DNA from: Kiritimatiellia bacterium
Lineage (GTDB): Bacteria > Verrucomicrobiota > Kiritimatiellia > UBA8416 > YA12-FULL-48-11
Direction: 5' to 3'
DNA length: 64,000 nt
Assembly: GCA_028716365.1 (NCBI GenBank)
Contig: JAQUPZ010000008.1
Span: forward strand, 238,058-302,057
Under the pieces are notes generated by a model that ran no database searches, had not been told where the DNA came from, and saw only the letters and a list, made by a program, of their open reading frames with translations. This document shows positions 17,531 to 27,737 of the stretch, one piece after another; within the stretch, counting starts at the first letter, position 1; each line of letters begins with the position of its first letter. The translations under genes were made by a program, and so were the position numbers.

Positions 17531-19396
17531 ATGATTTCGTTTTCACCAAGCGGTCAAACACCTTCTGAATGCATCCAGCGGATCAATCAATGGCTTGGGC
17601 AACGCAGAAAGTTTGTTGTATTGCTGATTCTGCTGTCGGCCCTTTGTGTCCGGGGTTTGTACCTCTCTCAAATGTGAAACAGCCCCTGTGCATGGCAGCA
17701 CCAGTGGTCTGAAACAGATATGTACTTCTTTGACATCTGGGCAAAGAAAATAGCGGCAGGCGACTGGTTGACGGCCCATTCACTACATGCCTATCCGGAA
17801 TGGACAATGACAACAGCAGAGGACTATTTTCGTATTTACCCGGAACAACGACCGGTATTTCAGAAAATGGTACCACCCGGATCTGCAGACCGTGATGCCC
17901 GGCACGAACTTTGGGACAAATGGTATTGCGCTCCGTGTCTGCACCAGGAACCGGCATATCCATACATGGTTGCACTGACATACAGGCTTTTGGGACCTGA
18001 TCCCCGTTATGTATTTATCTGGCAGAGCCTGCTGGGTGTAATATCCATTCTATTAATATACTTTATAACGTTGCGTCTCTTTGACAATTTCACGGCCTTT
18101 ATCGCATCGTTACTGGCTGTTTTGAGTGGGCCTTTACTCATCTATGAAGGAATCCTGCTAAGAGATTCACTTATAACACCTTCGGCCCTTGGATTGGTGG
18201 CAATGATAATACTCTCCTTACCGGAACGAAAGCCAGCGTGGCATTTCCTAACCGGCATTGGATTCGGATTTACTCTGCTGGTAAAGGCAATTTTTATGCC
18301 AGTGGTTGTTATACAGGCGGCTTTTCTTCTTTTTCGTAATGGCAGGTTGTCACGGCAGTCAGTGTTCGGCATGGTATTTTTCATTGCCGGAGTTGCACTA
18401 TGCCTGATGCCTGTTGTTGTACGTAATATTTATGTTGGCGCTCCACCGTTGAGTCTTTGTAGTGCGAATGCCTTTTCGTCAACATTCATAAATTCAAATG
18501 CGGCCGATTCAGCTCCAAATCATGGATATTGTATCAGCAGGCATTTCGCCCGTATCATGGGTATAACGAACGGCCGTTCTGTTCCGGCGGTGATGGAGAC
18601 GCTGAAAACCCACGATTCGATTGCCAGTTTTTTAAGACTTATGTGGGGTAAATGGACGGCGTTATGGCACTGGTATGAACAACCGAACAACGCCAACTTC
18701 TACTATTACCGTCTGCATATCCCGGTGTTGGCCTGCCTGCCAATCACTTTTTTTATTCTCTCGCCCTTATCGATAGTGGGCATAATCATTGCAGTCCGGG
18801 ATTTTCGCAGACGCTGGCCTCTTTATCTGGTTTGGGCGGATGTGTTTGGCATACTGATGGTGGGACTTGTTCTGGCACGATACAGGGTTCCTTTTCAGGC
18901 GCTTCTTATTCCCTTTGCCGCATGGACGATTGTTTCAGCAACTGACGCATTGTTAACAAAACAACGGGGATTTCTATCAGTCATATTAATTACGGTTTGC
19001 GCTGTTTCGTTGTGGACCATGCGTCCTCTGCCTGCTTCAAGACCACTTATCCGCTGTGCCGATTATTCAGCAGTTTATTCAGCTTACTATTCACGTTATG
19101 CACTTGCAGCTATCCAGAATGGAAACTGGAACATGGCGGCAAAAGTACTTTATTCCTCGCTGCAATATGAACCTGAAATTGTCAGGCAAATGGGTCCGGC
19201 CAGACCCGCAAAAAACAGGGAAGAAGCCTCCTTGGCAGAATTATATGCACAGGTGTACCAGCGAATCGCGGAGGCATTACAAAAAGCCGGCAATAAGCCG
19301 GAAGCCGAACACCACAATCTCAGGTCGAAAGAACTCCAAAGCGTAAAAGACCAGTTTAATCTTCAATCCACCAATAGTGCTAAGTCTATAAACTGA
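17531..19396 (+). pseudogene. Membrane glycosyltransferase-like (GT39/PMT-type) gene interrupted by TGA
   Basis: The main open part (17720-19396, 558 codons) has multiple membrane helices, an Asp-containing first loop (MYFFDIWAKKIAAGDWL), FIWQSLLGVISILLIYF and a C-terminal TPR-like soluble end, as in GT39 dolichyl-phosphate-mannose-type transferases of PVC bacteria. It lacks the first membrane helix. That helix is found just upstream in the same frame (FVVLLILLSALCVRGLYLSQ) and is separated by a single TGA at 17675-17677. The ATG at 17720 has no SD, so the product is probably absent or truncated. The family would transfer sugars from a polyprenyl carrier. It converges with the GH2 gene, overlapping by 34 nt. 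Confidence 0.65.
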
Positions 19397-21660
19397 CCGC
19401 CTGTTGACTGGTGTGTATGCACGGCAATCGTATTTACACCCTTTTTCAAGGCCTTCTTCAACTGGTCAGTTACAATATGCATCTGGTAATGACTGATGAA
19501 TTTCGTAACGCCAAGAATCTTCTGGCCGTTGATGAAAACATCGGTGTCTTCGTCATGTGATATGACAACAGCGCCATGTTTCAAATCCCTGCCATCATAT
19601 TCAAATGTTTTTCTCAGATAGATATCGCCGGTTTTCCATTCGGTCCGGGTACGCCGGCGTTCATCATGTCCAAAAGGCGCCAATCCCGTTTTCCACACGC
19701 TGTCATCAAATCCTTCCTTCATCCATTCATCCGCAGGTTTTTCCGTGCTGTAGCGGTAGGGAGTACATAATTTACCGTCCTGTACTGCGCCAATCAGTAC
19801 TTTCCAGCCTGGTTCAGAGATCAAACCGGGTTGTGGAGCAACCGGTTCACCGCGTTCATATGCCGCCTGGCGTGAAGTAATTTCATGTAGTTTTTTTACA
19901 TCGAACTTCGGCTTGCGGTCATAATAATAAAGTCCGTTTTTCTCCTGTTCGATATCGGTCAACTGCGTGTAGCAAAATCCGAACATGTTCGGATTGTCCA
20001 ACAGCGCATCGCACGTACCCTTGTAGCGGATATAAAACTCGTCGAGGGTCTTTGGTCCCGAGCCGTAACCCCAGCCGCCTTCTGTTGCCCAGCCGATGCC
20101 GCCGATTTCACTGACCATGAATGGAACTCCGCAGTCTGCAGCAGCCACATGCCGGCCATAACGGGCTGGAACCACAGGATCTGTTTTTCCAGCAGTGAAA
20201 TAATCCATCCAGCGTTTCCTGAATGTCTCGGGGTTCCCGTCGTAATCATGGGCATCTCTTACTTCCGGATGGGGCAGGGTATGTGTCCATCCACTCGTCT
20301 CCAGCGCGGGCCTGGTTGGATCAACTGCCTTCGTCACGTTCCAGATTATCTGCTGGACTTCACCCGCACCTGCTCCCGATTCGTTGAAAGGACACCAGCC
20401 CACGATTGATGGGTGATTGCGATCACGAATAAGGATTTCCGTCCATTCATTAACGTAAGCGGAATAACCTTCGGGCTTGTAGTTGTAACCCCAGTTGGGA
20501 TATTCACCCCAGACAAGATAACCAAGTTTATCAGCCCAATAGAGGAACCGCGGCTCAAAAACTTTCTGGTGAAGGCGCGCTCCGTTGTAACCACAGGCCA
20601 TGCACATTTCTATGTCTTTCTTCAGCGCCTCATCCGTTGGCGCGGTCCAGATACCTTCAGGATAAAAACCCTGGTCAAGAATAAGTCGCTGGAATATGGG
20701 TTTTCCATTGATCAGTATCCTGCGGCCATCGATTGTAACTTTTCGCAGACCGAAATAACTCTTCATCTCGTCGATTTTTTCCTTGCCGCGATAAAGTATG
20801 AATTGCAGGTCGTACAGGAACGGCGAGCCGGGGTCCCACAGTTTTTTCTTTTTGAGGTTCAATACCAGCCGCGGATTACGCCATGTGGCGGTGGTTGAAT
20901 CAGAACCCATCTGTCTGCCATCGGCAAATGCTTTTGCTTCCAGCTTGAGGTTCGAATCAAGACCATTAATCGTCACTTCGATCAGCACACGGGAGTTATC
21001 AGGATCAGATACAACAGAAATGTTTTCAACGAAAGACGAACCAACTGCCTCCAGCCATACCGGCTGCCAGATTCCTGTTGTACGGGTATATACACAACCC
21101 TCGCTCTTGTTGAATGCCTGTTTGCCCGCGGGTTGAAGACCTGTCGTCATGTCATCCAGTACGCGAACGACAAGTTCATTACTACCGTCTTTGAGGAATT
21201 TTGTGATATCGAAATTGAACGCGACATTTTCGCCGATATGTGTACCGACCGGCTGACCGTTGATATAAACCCAGGCTTTGTAATCCACCGCACCGAAATG
21301 AAGACGGATTCTTTTTCCTTTCATTGATGCAGGTATATCAAACATGCGGCGGTACCAGACATCCTTCAAACGTTCCGTGTTGCCGAGGCCAATGCCTGAC
21401 AGTTTACTTTCAGGACAAAAAGGCACAATAATTTTTGAATTCAGATCTTTGCCGGAAATCAAACCACGCGTTTCTCCATCGGCATTCCTGTCTATCTCAA
21501 ACTGCCACTCACCATTGAGTGTCATCCAGTTCTCCCGGAAAAGATCCGGGCGTGGATGCTCTGGACGCGGAACCTCGCCAAAGGAGTTAATTGTCCCGAC
21601 AATCAGGACCGCCATGATCGTTGATAGCTTCGCATACTTTTTTATTTCTATGATATTCAT
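19363..21660 (-). CDS. Secreted GH2 glycosidase (beta-galactosidase/glucuronidase-like)
   Basis: A 765-aa exported glycoside hydrolase family 2 enzyme. The start is ATG 21660 (MNIIEIKKYAKLSTIMAVLI), set by GAGGAGG 6 nt upstream; a longer frame lacks support. Order: sugar-binding domain (LNGEWQFEIDRNADG ... RLHFGAVDYKAWVYINGQ), immunoglobulin-like domain, TIM barrel with acid/base Glu in WCPFNESG and nucleophile Glu in FMVSEIGGIGW, and a C-terminal jelly-roll (about 625-765, HDEDTDVFINGQK) that likely binds sugar. Last gene of the minus-strand glycan cluster, 8 nt after the GH5 gene, so co-transcribed and probably co-translated. The sugar released is not evident. Confidence 0.85.
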   Translation of the reverse strand: MNIIEIKKYAKLSTIMAVLIVGTINSFGEVPRPEHPRPDLFRENWMTLNGEWQFEIDRNADGETRGLISGKDLNSKIIVPFCPESKLSGIGLGNTERLKDVWYRRMFDIPASMKGKRIRLHFGAVDYKAWVYINGQPVGTHIGENVAFNFDITKFLKDGSNELVVRVLDDMTTGLQPAGKQAFNKSEGCVYTRTTGIWQPVWLEAVGSSFVENISVVSDPDNSRVLIEVTINGLDSNLKLEAKAFADGRQMGSDSTTATWRNPRLVLNLKKKKLWDPGSPFLYDLQFILYRGKEKIDEMKSYFGLRKVTIDGRRILINGKPIFQRLILDQGFYPEGIWTAPTDEALKKDIEMCMACGYNGARLHQKVFEPRFLYWADKLGYLVWGEYPNWGYNYKPEGYSAYVNEWTEILIRDRNHPSIVGWCPFNESGAGAGEVQQIIWNVTKAVDPTRPALETSGWTHTLPHPEVRDAHDYDGNPETFRKRWMDYFTAGKTDPVVPARYGRHVAAADCGVPFMVSEIGGIGWATEGGWGYGSGPKTLDEFYIRYKGTCDALLDNPNMFGFCYTQLTDIEQEKNGLYYYDRKPKFDVKKLHEITSRQAAYERGEPVAPQPGLISEPGWKVLIGAVQDGKLCTPYRYSTEKPADEWMKEGFDDSVWKTGLAPFGHDERRRTRTEWKTGDIYLRKTFEYDGRDLKHGAVVISHDEDTDVFINGQKILGVTKFISHYQMHIVTDQLKKALKKGVNTIAVHTHQSTGGQFIDLALLVD

Positions 21661-21668
21661 ATTCCTCC

Positions 21669-23255
21669 TCATTGTTTTGGTTTCTGCCAAAGAGGTTTAC
21701 CGTTCATCTTGAACCAGTCACACAGCAGTTTCTGCCTGTCTGTCGGCGTTGATGCCGGCTTGGTGTCCTTTCTGTCTGATCCATGTTCAACACTCCAGCC
21801 GTTCCACTCGCGGAAAGCATGATAACTCCAGTCCCAGCCGTAGGCCTCAAAAATATCAATAAGGTCTTTCAGATAACGATATGCACTGTTATCCGGGGCC
21901 CACCGGATGGCACTGAATTCTCCGATGTAAATATGAACATTATATTTTTTCTGGAAATCAACCACAGGCTGAAGCACCCTTTCAAGTTTTGCCTTATCCC
22001 ACTGTTTACCGTTGATCAGACCGGGATAAGAGTATTCGTGTCCGCGGCTGTGTACGCCCTGGTGCGTGAATTCACCAGGCACATACATATGAACGCTGTA
22101 AACCACGTTTGGAACATCAATTGGCATGAAATCCTTTAAACCATCGGGACCACCCCAGGGAACAGGTTCCACAATTATTGCTCTTTGCGGATCAATCACA
22201 CGGATTGCTTTTGCCGTTTTTTCGGCCAAGGCCTGCCAGTCGTCACAATCGTCCTCGACCAGGTCTTCCACCGGTTCATTCACAATATCGTAACCCCACA
22301 CAGCCTTCGAATTCTTATAACGGGCAGCCATCATCCTCCAGACATTGATGAATTTCTCCTGGCATACTTTACTGGTGAAGAGACGATCATCAGAACCGAC
22401 GTAGCCGCTTCGGGTTGCCTTCCCACCCGGCGGTGAATGCAGATCAACTACCACAAGTATCCCGTATTTCTCACAGAGGGGAAGGGCGGTATCCAGTTTC
22501 TTGAGTTCGCTTTCCAGCCATTGGTCGTAATCTTCGATTGTCGCCGGCTGACCTGGACGGCCGTGGCGGGTTAACTGCCAGCGGATAAGATTTGCGTTCC
22601 AGTCTTTGCCCAGCACTTTGAGGCTTTCTTCATCAATTTTTGCACTGATCATTGTGCCGCGCAATCTAGGCAGATCATGTCCCTTGAACATGGGGCCTGT
22701 TATGGCTTTAAACTGGCTGGCGGATTGTGGCACCTTTGTTACAGAAATCTTAATATCATCGAACCAGACCCTGCCGGTGACTTTCTCCAACCCAAGGCAT
22801 AATACAGCAGATTTTGCATCGCGAGGAACCCGCGCCGAAAATCCTACAGGTTTCCAGTCAAAAGAACCTGTCCCAATATCTGCCTGGGGCCATAATTTAT
22901 TGTCCGGTGTTTCGATGACGGTCATCATCTTGATACCATTCCATGGATTGGGTCTATCGCTTACGTTCTCGGCCTTGACCATGGCGGAACCGCGAATCAT
23001 GTACCCGCGCATTTGTTCGACAGGGAGAATGATTTGAACAACAGATGGGCGGTTGAAAGTTGCAGTATTCTTTTCTATAAGAAGTGATTTCCCGCTTTTG
23101 TAACCGTCCGCCATAACGACTGGACCATTGATGTTCTGCAATGAATTGGTGTCTTCGAAATCAGACTGGAAATAAACATGTCCTTTTGGAAGAGCGGCAA
23201 AGAGAGAGTTTGCTGCGAATGTCAAGAAGCAGAATAAAATTGTTGCACTTTTCAT
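21669..23255 (-). CDS. Secreted GH5-type endoglycanase/mannanase-like enzyme
   Basis: A 528-aa exported hydrolase: signal peptide MKSATILFCFLTFAANSLFA, an N-terminal beta-sandwich (about 25-180, carbohydrate-binding type), then a GH5-like clan GH-A barrel. Catalytic residues: acid/base Glu in GYDIVNEPVED and nucleophile Glu in IYIGEFSAIRW; LVVVDLHSPPGG and VYSVHMYVPG are typical subsite strands. The target is a beta-linked polysaccharide (cellulose, mannan or similar); subfamily not assigned. It follows the Gfo/Idh gene after an 86-bp gap holding a strong hairpin and lies 8 nt before a GH2 gene. Confidence 0.85.
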   Translation of the reverse strand: MKSATILFCFLTFAANSLFAALPKGHVYFQSDFEDTNSLQNINGPVVMADGYKSGKSLLIEKNTATFNRPSVVQIILPVEQMRGYMIRGSAMVKAENVSDRPNPWNGIKMMTVIETPDNKLWPQADIGTGSFDWKPVGFSARVPRDAKSAVLCLGLEKVTGRVWFDDIKISVTKVPQSASQFKAITGPMFKGHDLPRLRGTMISAKIDEESLKVLGKDWNANLIRWQLTRHGRPGQPATIEDYDQWLESELKKLDTALPLCEKYGILVVVDLHSPPGGKATRSGYVGSDDRLFTSKVCQEKFINVWRMMAARYKNSKAVWGYDIVNEPVEDLVEDDCDDWQALAEKTAKAIRVIDPQRAIIVEPVPWGGPDGLKDFMPIDVPNVVYSVHMYVPGEFTHQGVHSRGHEYSYPGLINGKQWDKAKLERVLQPVVDFQKKYNVHIYIGEFSAIRWAPDNSAYRYLKDLIDIFEAYGWDWSYHAFREWNGWSVEHGSDRKDTKPASTPTDRQKLLCDWFKMNGKPLWQKPKQ

Positions 23256-23277
23256 AATGACATCATTTTGAAATGAA

Positions 23278-23307
23278 CACGCCGCCCCGAATCGTCGGGG
23301 CGGCGTG
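23278..23307. terminator. Perfect 13-bp GC-rich hairpin (terminator or REP-like)
   Basis: CACGCCGCCCCGA-atcg-TCGGGGCGGCGTG lies between the Gfo/Idh gene (ending 23342) and the GH5 gene (starting 23255). No U-tract follows on the minus strand, so it is a weak classical terminator; it may instead attenuate or stabilise transcripts, or be a REP-like element related to the one at 29215-29234, which shares GCCCCG/CGGGGC. Confidence 0.6.
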
Positions 23308-23341
23308 CATATCCTGCTTAGTTAAGTCTGACTTAATCAGG

Positions 23342-24805
23342 TTAGAGCGACCAGCCCTTGCGATATTCTCGGTTAACGAGCGCAAGTGCTTCCTTGGTCT
23401 TTACAACGCGCTTCACAGGATCGCACTCGATCTTGAAGCCGATCTGGCCGATTTTCTCGCATATACAGCCAAGGAGCATGACCTCTGTCAGTGGGCCGGA
23501 ATATTCCGCGAAATTTGATTTCGGGAAATTCCAGGGTTTATCACCGCGTGCGCCTAGGATGAACTCATAATGATGAGCATCCATTTTGCCGTCAGGCACC
23601 GTTGGAGCCAGTTCGATCTTGTTGGGTGATTCCTTGCCCTTTACCGATTCAGAGTATTCTGTCATGAATTTCTCAGGAATCAGGCGCGGACTGTCGCCGT
23701 AGTCACCGGAAACCAGGAGCTTGCCCTTGGTCCCGATATAAAGATTGCCACTACCTGCAAGTGCGGCCTTTTTGCCGTCCTTTTGACGGGTAGGATCGTT
23801 GGCCAGTTCTTCAGGCGTTTCAGGTTTCATTCCGCCCGAATACCAGAAGGCCGTGAAGCCTTTTCGATTACCTTTTGCAGGGAATACCCACTTGAACTTC
23901 GTCTGTTTCGCGAATGTTTCCTTGCCCGGCTCCCGAATGTCAAGCAGTTCAATGGATTCCGGATAGTCAGGCTGGAGAGACCAGAAAACGTTGTCCCAGG
24001 TATGGCAACCCATATCGCCTATTGCACCGCAGCCATAATCGAGCCAACCACGCCACTTGAACCCGACGATAGGCGAATGCCATTTTTCCTTACCGTCTTT
24101 GCCTTTGTCGCAGATTTCGGTGTAGTCCTTGAACGGCGCCGGACCGAGCCAGGAATCCCAGTCAAGTCCTTCCGGTACCGGGCGAACCACGCCCCTGTCC
24201 AATTGTCCTTGCGGCCAGACTGGACGATTGGTCCAGGTGTGGACTTCCGTAACATCTCCGATGGCGCCATCACGGATCCATTCAACAATTCTGCGATTAC
24301 CCTGGTTTGCGTGGCCCTGGTTGCCCATTTGTGTTGCTACTTTCTTTTCGGCCGCCATTTCTGCCATCGCACGCGATTCGCCTACACACCATGTCAGGGG
24401 CTTTTCTGTGTAACAGGCTTTACCCATCCTCAGTGCCAGCATAGATGCCGGAGCGTGGGTATGGTCAGGAGTGGCAACAAAAACGGCATCAACTTCCTTA
24501 CCTACTTTATCGAACAGCTTACGGAAATCAGTGAACATTTGTACGTTAGGATGATCCTTCTTGACCTTGTCCATGGCGCCCTGCTGGACATCGCAGATCG
24601 CGATTAAATTCTCGCTTGCCGCCGGACCGATATGTCCTGCTCCACGGCCACCAACTCCAATACAGGCTATATTGATTTTTGAATTGGGTGACTTGGTTGA
24701 CAGAACTGCAGGAGCTTCCGCAGCCCAGGTATTACATTTCGCTCCAGCTACCGTTGCGGCCAGAAGCGAACCTTTCAGGAACTGACGACGTGACAGATGT
24801 GACAT
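23342..24805 (-). CDS. Tat-exported Gfo/Idh/MocA-family oxidoreductase
   Basis: A 487-aa NAD(P)-dependent oxidoreductase homologue. Start ATG 24805 with AAGGAGAC upstream gives the twin-arginine leader MSHLSRRQFLKGSLLAATVA; the longer frame to 24853 is unsupported. The Rossmann part has IACIGVGGRGAGH, VFVATPDHTHAPASMLAL and CYTEKPLTW, where Glu-Lys-Pro holds the catalytic Lys. The second part has GWLDYGCGAIGDMGCHTWDN, typical of exported planctomycete-type members. Such proteins fold in the cytoplasm with bound cofactor before Tat export and can oxidise or otherwise convert sugars. Its neighbours are glycosidases; sugar unknown. Confidence 0.9.
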   Translation of the reverse strand: MSHLSRRQFLKGSLLAATVAGAKCNTWAAEAPAVLSTKSPNSKINIACIGVGGRGAGHIGPAASENLIAICDVQQGAMDKVKKDHPNVQMFTDFRKLFDKVGKEVDAVFVATPDHTHAPASMLALRMGKACYTEKPLTWCVGESRAMAEMAAEKKVATQMGNQGHANQGNRRIVEWIRDGAIGDVTEVHTWTNRPVWPQGQLDRGVVRPVPEGLDWDSWLGPAPFKDYTEICDKGKDGKEKWHSPIVGFKWRGWLDYGCGAIGDMGCHTWDNVFWSLQPDYPESIELLDIREPGKETFAKQTKFKWVFPAKGNRKGFTAFWYSGGMKPETPEELANDPTRQKDGKKAALAGSGNLYIGTKGKLLVSGDYGDSPRLIPEKFMTEYSESVKGKESPNKIELAPTVPDGKMDAHHYEFILGARGDKPWNFPKSNFAEYSGPLTEVMLLGCICEKIGQIGFKIECDPVKRVVKTKEALALVNREYRKGWSL

Positions 24806-24956
24806 GATGTGTCTCCTTAAAGTTTGGTCTGCATTTTTCTTGATAGCAGACACTTTGCAAACGTTCGAATAGTGCGGAATAATACTTCGGCGTAATGATC
24901 GTGTCTAGCAATTCCTCATAATATTCAAGGCATGGGGGGCTGATAATTTCCTCGGA

Positions 24957-26690
24957 TCATTTCTCTTCTATCTTAACATTGTCGCAGTTGTTGATCTCAA
25001 ACGGTTTGGCGTTCTGATTCTGTGCGGGATAGTCTATTGATTTTTCGATTTTGTTATTACGGAAGATCAGCCCGTCAACTGAGTATATATTGAGAAGGCG
25101 CGGATCAAAAATACGAAAAGTATTGTCATCGATCACTATACCGCGGTTGTAACGGCTGATGGCCTGGCAGGATTTCTCAATACCTGACCCGACCTGTATA
25201 CAGGCGTTACCCCAGACACCAAAATTGCAGTTGTCGAAAAGATTACGACGGATAATACAGTCACGTACACCGGCCTGTTCATACCAGTAACGCGCATCGC
25301 CTTCAAACAAAATGGCCGCGCCGGGTGTATGAAAAGTGTTGTCCTCTATCACCATCTTTGCGCGCGAACCGAGCAGGATTCCGCGTGCGCGGTTGTTGCG
25401 TATGATGCAGTGGTTTATATTCACTTCCGGGTATCCTTCCAGACTGGCGACGGCATCTCCTTCAACCATTTCCTTCGGAAGATCGGCTTTGAATACAACG
25501 CGTGTGAATTCCTTGTTTAGCCGCAGGACTGATTTAACGACGGCTTCTCCATATGTGATAATACTGGGGCTGTGTACCAGTTCCAGCTTAATGCCTGGTT
25601 TTATGAAGTCGAAGCCGTGTTGCTGTGGATGGACAAGTTTTACTTCTATCTCGTTTGGCGCAAGTTGTTTGATAATCCTGGCATATATGCCATGAATGTT
25701 GGTGGCATCATCCTTCTGATTTTCGAACAGGCAGTTGCTCATAATAATTTTGCCGGTGCAGTTGACGAAATGGGTCGCATCAGCAGTGATACTGAGGATA
25801 CGGCCACTATTCAGGGAAGGAGTGACCTTGACCTGGTCCAGCTCAATGTTGTTACTTCGCTGAACGATGACACCCATTCCGCCGCAGTGATAGATGTTAA
25901 CGCCGGTGATTTTCGTATTAATGCTGTCGGAAATGGTAATTCCGGGACAGAGCCGGTGGCCCGCTCCGAAAACAAATACATTACCAACCGTGGCTTTGAG
26001 TTTTGGTCTCATCAGGCGGACCCGGCCTTTACTGATTTCCTGTGCCTGGATATTCTGTCTTGTCCCATAGTCCTGTGCCTGGTATGCGGTTTCCCTTTTC
26101 CTGGAGTCAAATTCCAGCCAGCTTCCGAACGGATATACAATTCTATCGCTATCGGTAAAAACCAAAGTGCCATTTTCTATCCTGTATGGGAATTGTTCAG
26201 AAAAGAAAACGTCCACGCTGTCATCTTTGACATCCAATATCACTCCCTCGCTGTGGAAAGTGCGTACCCAGTCCATAGAGAAATTTTTCAGCGTGATATT
26301 TTTTGCATGGTCCAGGACAAATGGAGCGATAAAACCATGAAAGATAAATTCAGAACCCTGACCGTCTATTTCAAGATTTTCGATACCGGAAAGCAGGAAT
26401 GCTATGCGCTTCAGGCTTTCGTCGTTATTGCTGACATAAACATATTTTTCTGATGCACGGTCCGGCCTGAAATCATATCTGCCTTTTGGAAACACAAGTT
26501 TGCGGGCTCTTATCTTTTTGCACTGCTCCAGCGCCGCACATACCGCCGGGGCGGTATCGCTTCCGTCTCCGCTGTTAGCACCGAATGCGGTAATGTCCAC
26601 CACCTTCTCTTTGGCCTCGGTTATTCCGATGAAGTTAAGACCAATTAACAACGAAAGGATGTAATTTATAACTCTTGTTTTTGTGTTCAT
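24957..26690 (-). CDS. Secreted GH110-like alpha-1,3-galactosidase (parallel beta-helix)
   Basis: A 577-aa exported right-handed beta-helix. It has a signal peptide (to ITEAK), the pectate-lyase-type opening VVDITAFGANSGDGSDTAPA, then helix rungs. The segment CLFENQKDDATNIHGIY, with adjacent Asp-Asp and His-Gly, matches what I know of family GH110 exo-alpha-1,3-galactosidases (blood-group B type), where such Asp residues are essential; late rungs include NINHCIIRNNRARGILLGS and AAILFEGDARYWYEQ. It would remove terminal alpha-galactose. It is second to the isomerase-like gene in the cluster, and fucosidases nearby fit a fucosylated, galactosylated glycan. Other pectate-lyase-fold enzymes remain possible. 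Confidence 0.75.
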   Translation of the reverse strand: MNTKTRVINYILSLLIGLNFIGITEAKEKVVDITAFGANSGDGSDTAPAVCAALEQCKKIRARKLVFPKGRYDFRPDRASEKYVYVSNNDESLKRIAFLLSGIENLEIDGQGSEFIFHGFIAPFVLDHAKNITLKNFSMDWVRTFHSEGVILDVKDDSVDVFFSEQFPYRIENGTLVFTDSDRIVYPFGSWLEFDSRKRETAYQAQDYGTRQNIQAQEISKGRVRLMRPKLKATVGNVFVFGAGHRLCPGITISDSINTKITGVNIYHCGGMGVIVQRSNNIELDQVKVTPSLNSGRILSITADATHFVNCTGKIIMSNCLFENQKDDATNIHGIYARIIKQLAPNEIEVKLVHPQQHGFDFIKPGIKLELVHSPSIITYGEAVVKSVLRLNKEFTRVVFKADLPKEMVEGDAVASLEGYPEVNINHCIIRNNRARGILLGSRAKMVIEDNTFHTPGAAILFEGDARYWYEQAGVRDCIIRRNLFDNCNFGVWGNACIQVGSGIEKSCQAISRYNRGIVIDDNTFRIFDPRLLNIYSVDGLIFRNNKIEKSIDYPAQNQNAKPFEINNCDNVKIEEK

Positions 26691-26750
26691 AGCGTGAATT
26701 ACAGTCTCTTTAAGGAATACAGACTTGGTCTACCTCTTCATGCCTCCTGA

Positions 26751-27689
26751 TTATTCTGCCGTCATCCACTGTTGCAGCATACGCCGGCTGTTCTTCAGGA
26801 CGTTGACCATGGCAGTACGGGTTTTGGGATTACCTTCAGCCCAGTCATATTCAATATGCATCGAAAACGGCGCCTGGTAATTCATTTTTTTAAGCTGTTT
26901 GAAAAAGTCAGTCTTTCCGAACTCACCATCGCCAAATTTACAGAAATTGCGAGGCCGATTCATATCCTTAATATATGCAATTTTAAAGTGCGGTTTAAGT
27001 TTTTCAAAATGAGAACGCCATTCATCACCGTGTGTAACTATGGCATGACCGAGATCAAATGCTGCAGCCAGCTGGTTTGGATCAAAATCCTTTAAAATGT
27101 CATACATCTCCGGCAGGTCACCGCCAACCATACGGGTCTCTCTCTTTTTTGAAGAGTGGTTCTGGAAGATGGCGCAAATTCCCACTTCCTTGTTAAGCGC
27201 CGCCAGGTCTTTGAGTTGCGCTTTTATTTCTATGATCAATTTTTCCGGCGGGGTAGAGGGATTATGCAGCCAGTAACCAATACGATAATATTGGACCCCA
27301 AGTTTCTTGGCCGTACGCAGGATGGTTTCAGCATGGGGTGACGAAACACCGGTTATAGCAGTCGTCAAAAAAAGCATTCGAACTTTCCGTTTGGTCAACT
27401 CTTCGGCATAACGGGGCATTTCGTCAGCGGCACATTCGGGAAGTATTTCTCCCTTGGGTCGCACGGCACAGTCAATACCATCAAGGCCGGCCTCGGCGGT
27501 AACTTCTGCAGACTCTGCAAAAGACAATTTGAGCTCCTGGTAGAGTTTGCTGAAAACAGCTACCGGTGGCATAGAGTATTCCGCTCCATGACTACAGAGA
27601 ATACCGCTGTTCCAGGCACCTGCAGCGGCCGAAACAAAACCAGCAGTTTTTAGAAAATCCCGACGTGTAATATTGTCCTGAATGTTCAT
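26751..27689 (-). CDS. Tat-exported sugar isomerase/epimerase-like TIM barrel
   Basis: A 312-aa xylose-isomerase-like barrel with twin-arginine leader ITRRDFLKTAGFVSAA and cleavage near SHGAE. Motifs: ELKLSFAESAEVTAEAGLDG at the first strand, GLDGIDCAVR, ICAIFQNHSS, LAAAFDLGHAI and PFSMHIEYDW, carrying candidate metal ligands. SD GAGGT lies about 9 nt ahead of the ATG. It sits between a GH110-like gene and a Gfo/Idh oxidoreductase, the pairing seen where these families work on the same keto-sugar. Activity (isomerase, epimerase or keto-glycoside lyase) cannot be decided from sequence alone. Confidence 0.85.
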   Translation of the reverse strand: MNIQDNITRRDFLKTAGFVSAAAGAWNSGILCSHGAEYSMPPVAVFSKLYQELKLSFAESAEVTAEAGLDGIDCAVRPKGEILPECAADEMPRYAEELTKRKVRMLFLTTAITGVSSPHAETILRTAKKLGVQYYRIGYWLHNPSTPPEKLIIEIKAQLKDLAALNKEVGICAIFQNHSSKKRETRMVGGDLPEMYDILKDFDPNQLAAAFDLGHAIVTHGDEWRSHFEKLKPHFKIAYIKDMNRPRNFCKFGDGEFGKTDFFKQLKKMNYQAPFSMHIEYDWAEGNPKTRTAMVNVLKNSRRMLQQWMTAE

Positions 27690-27737
27690 TATTCAATACC
27701 TCGCTGTCTTGATGTTATTTATACCAAATACCGGCTG

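Noticed and set aside
4636..17677. TGA as a sense codon in this organism
   Set aside because: Many full-length genes in the window end in TGA at sensible places (10835, 12000, 16675, 19396), and Trp is encoded by TGG throughout, so the two interrupted genes are better explained by mutation or error.
23783..24607. Long plus-strand open frame (274 codons)
   Set aside because: Antisense to the Gfo/Idh gene; composition mirrors it and no motif is present.
25572..26453. Long plus-strand open frame (293 codons)
   Set aside because: Lies wholly antisense within the GH110-like gene, has no SD and shows no domain; a shadow of the real gene.
24957..26690. Pectate lyase or polygalacturonase instead of GH110
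   Set aside because: The fold is shared, but the adjacent Asp-Asp and His-Gly segment in the middle of the helix fits GH110 better; kept as an alternative in the gene entry.
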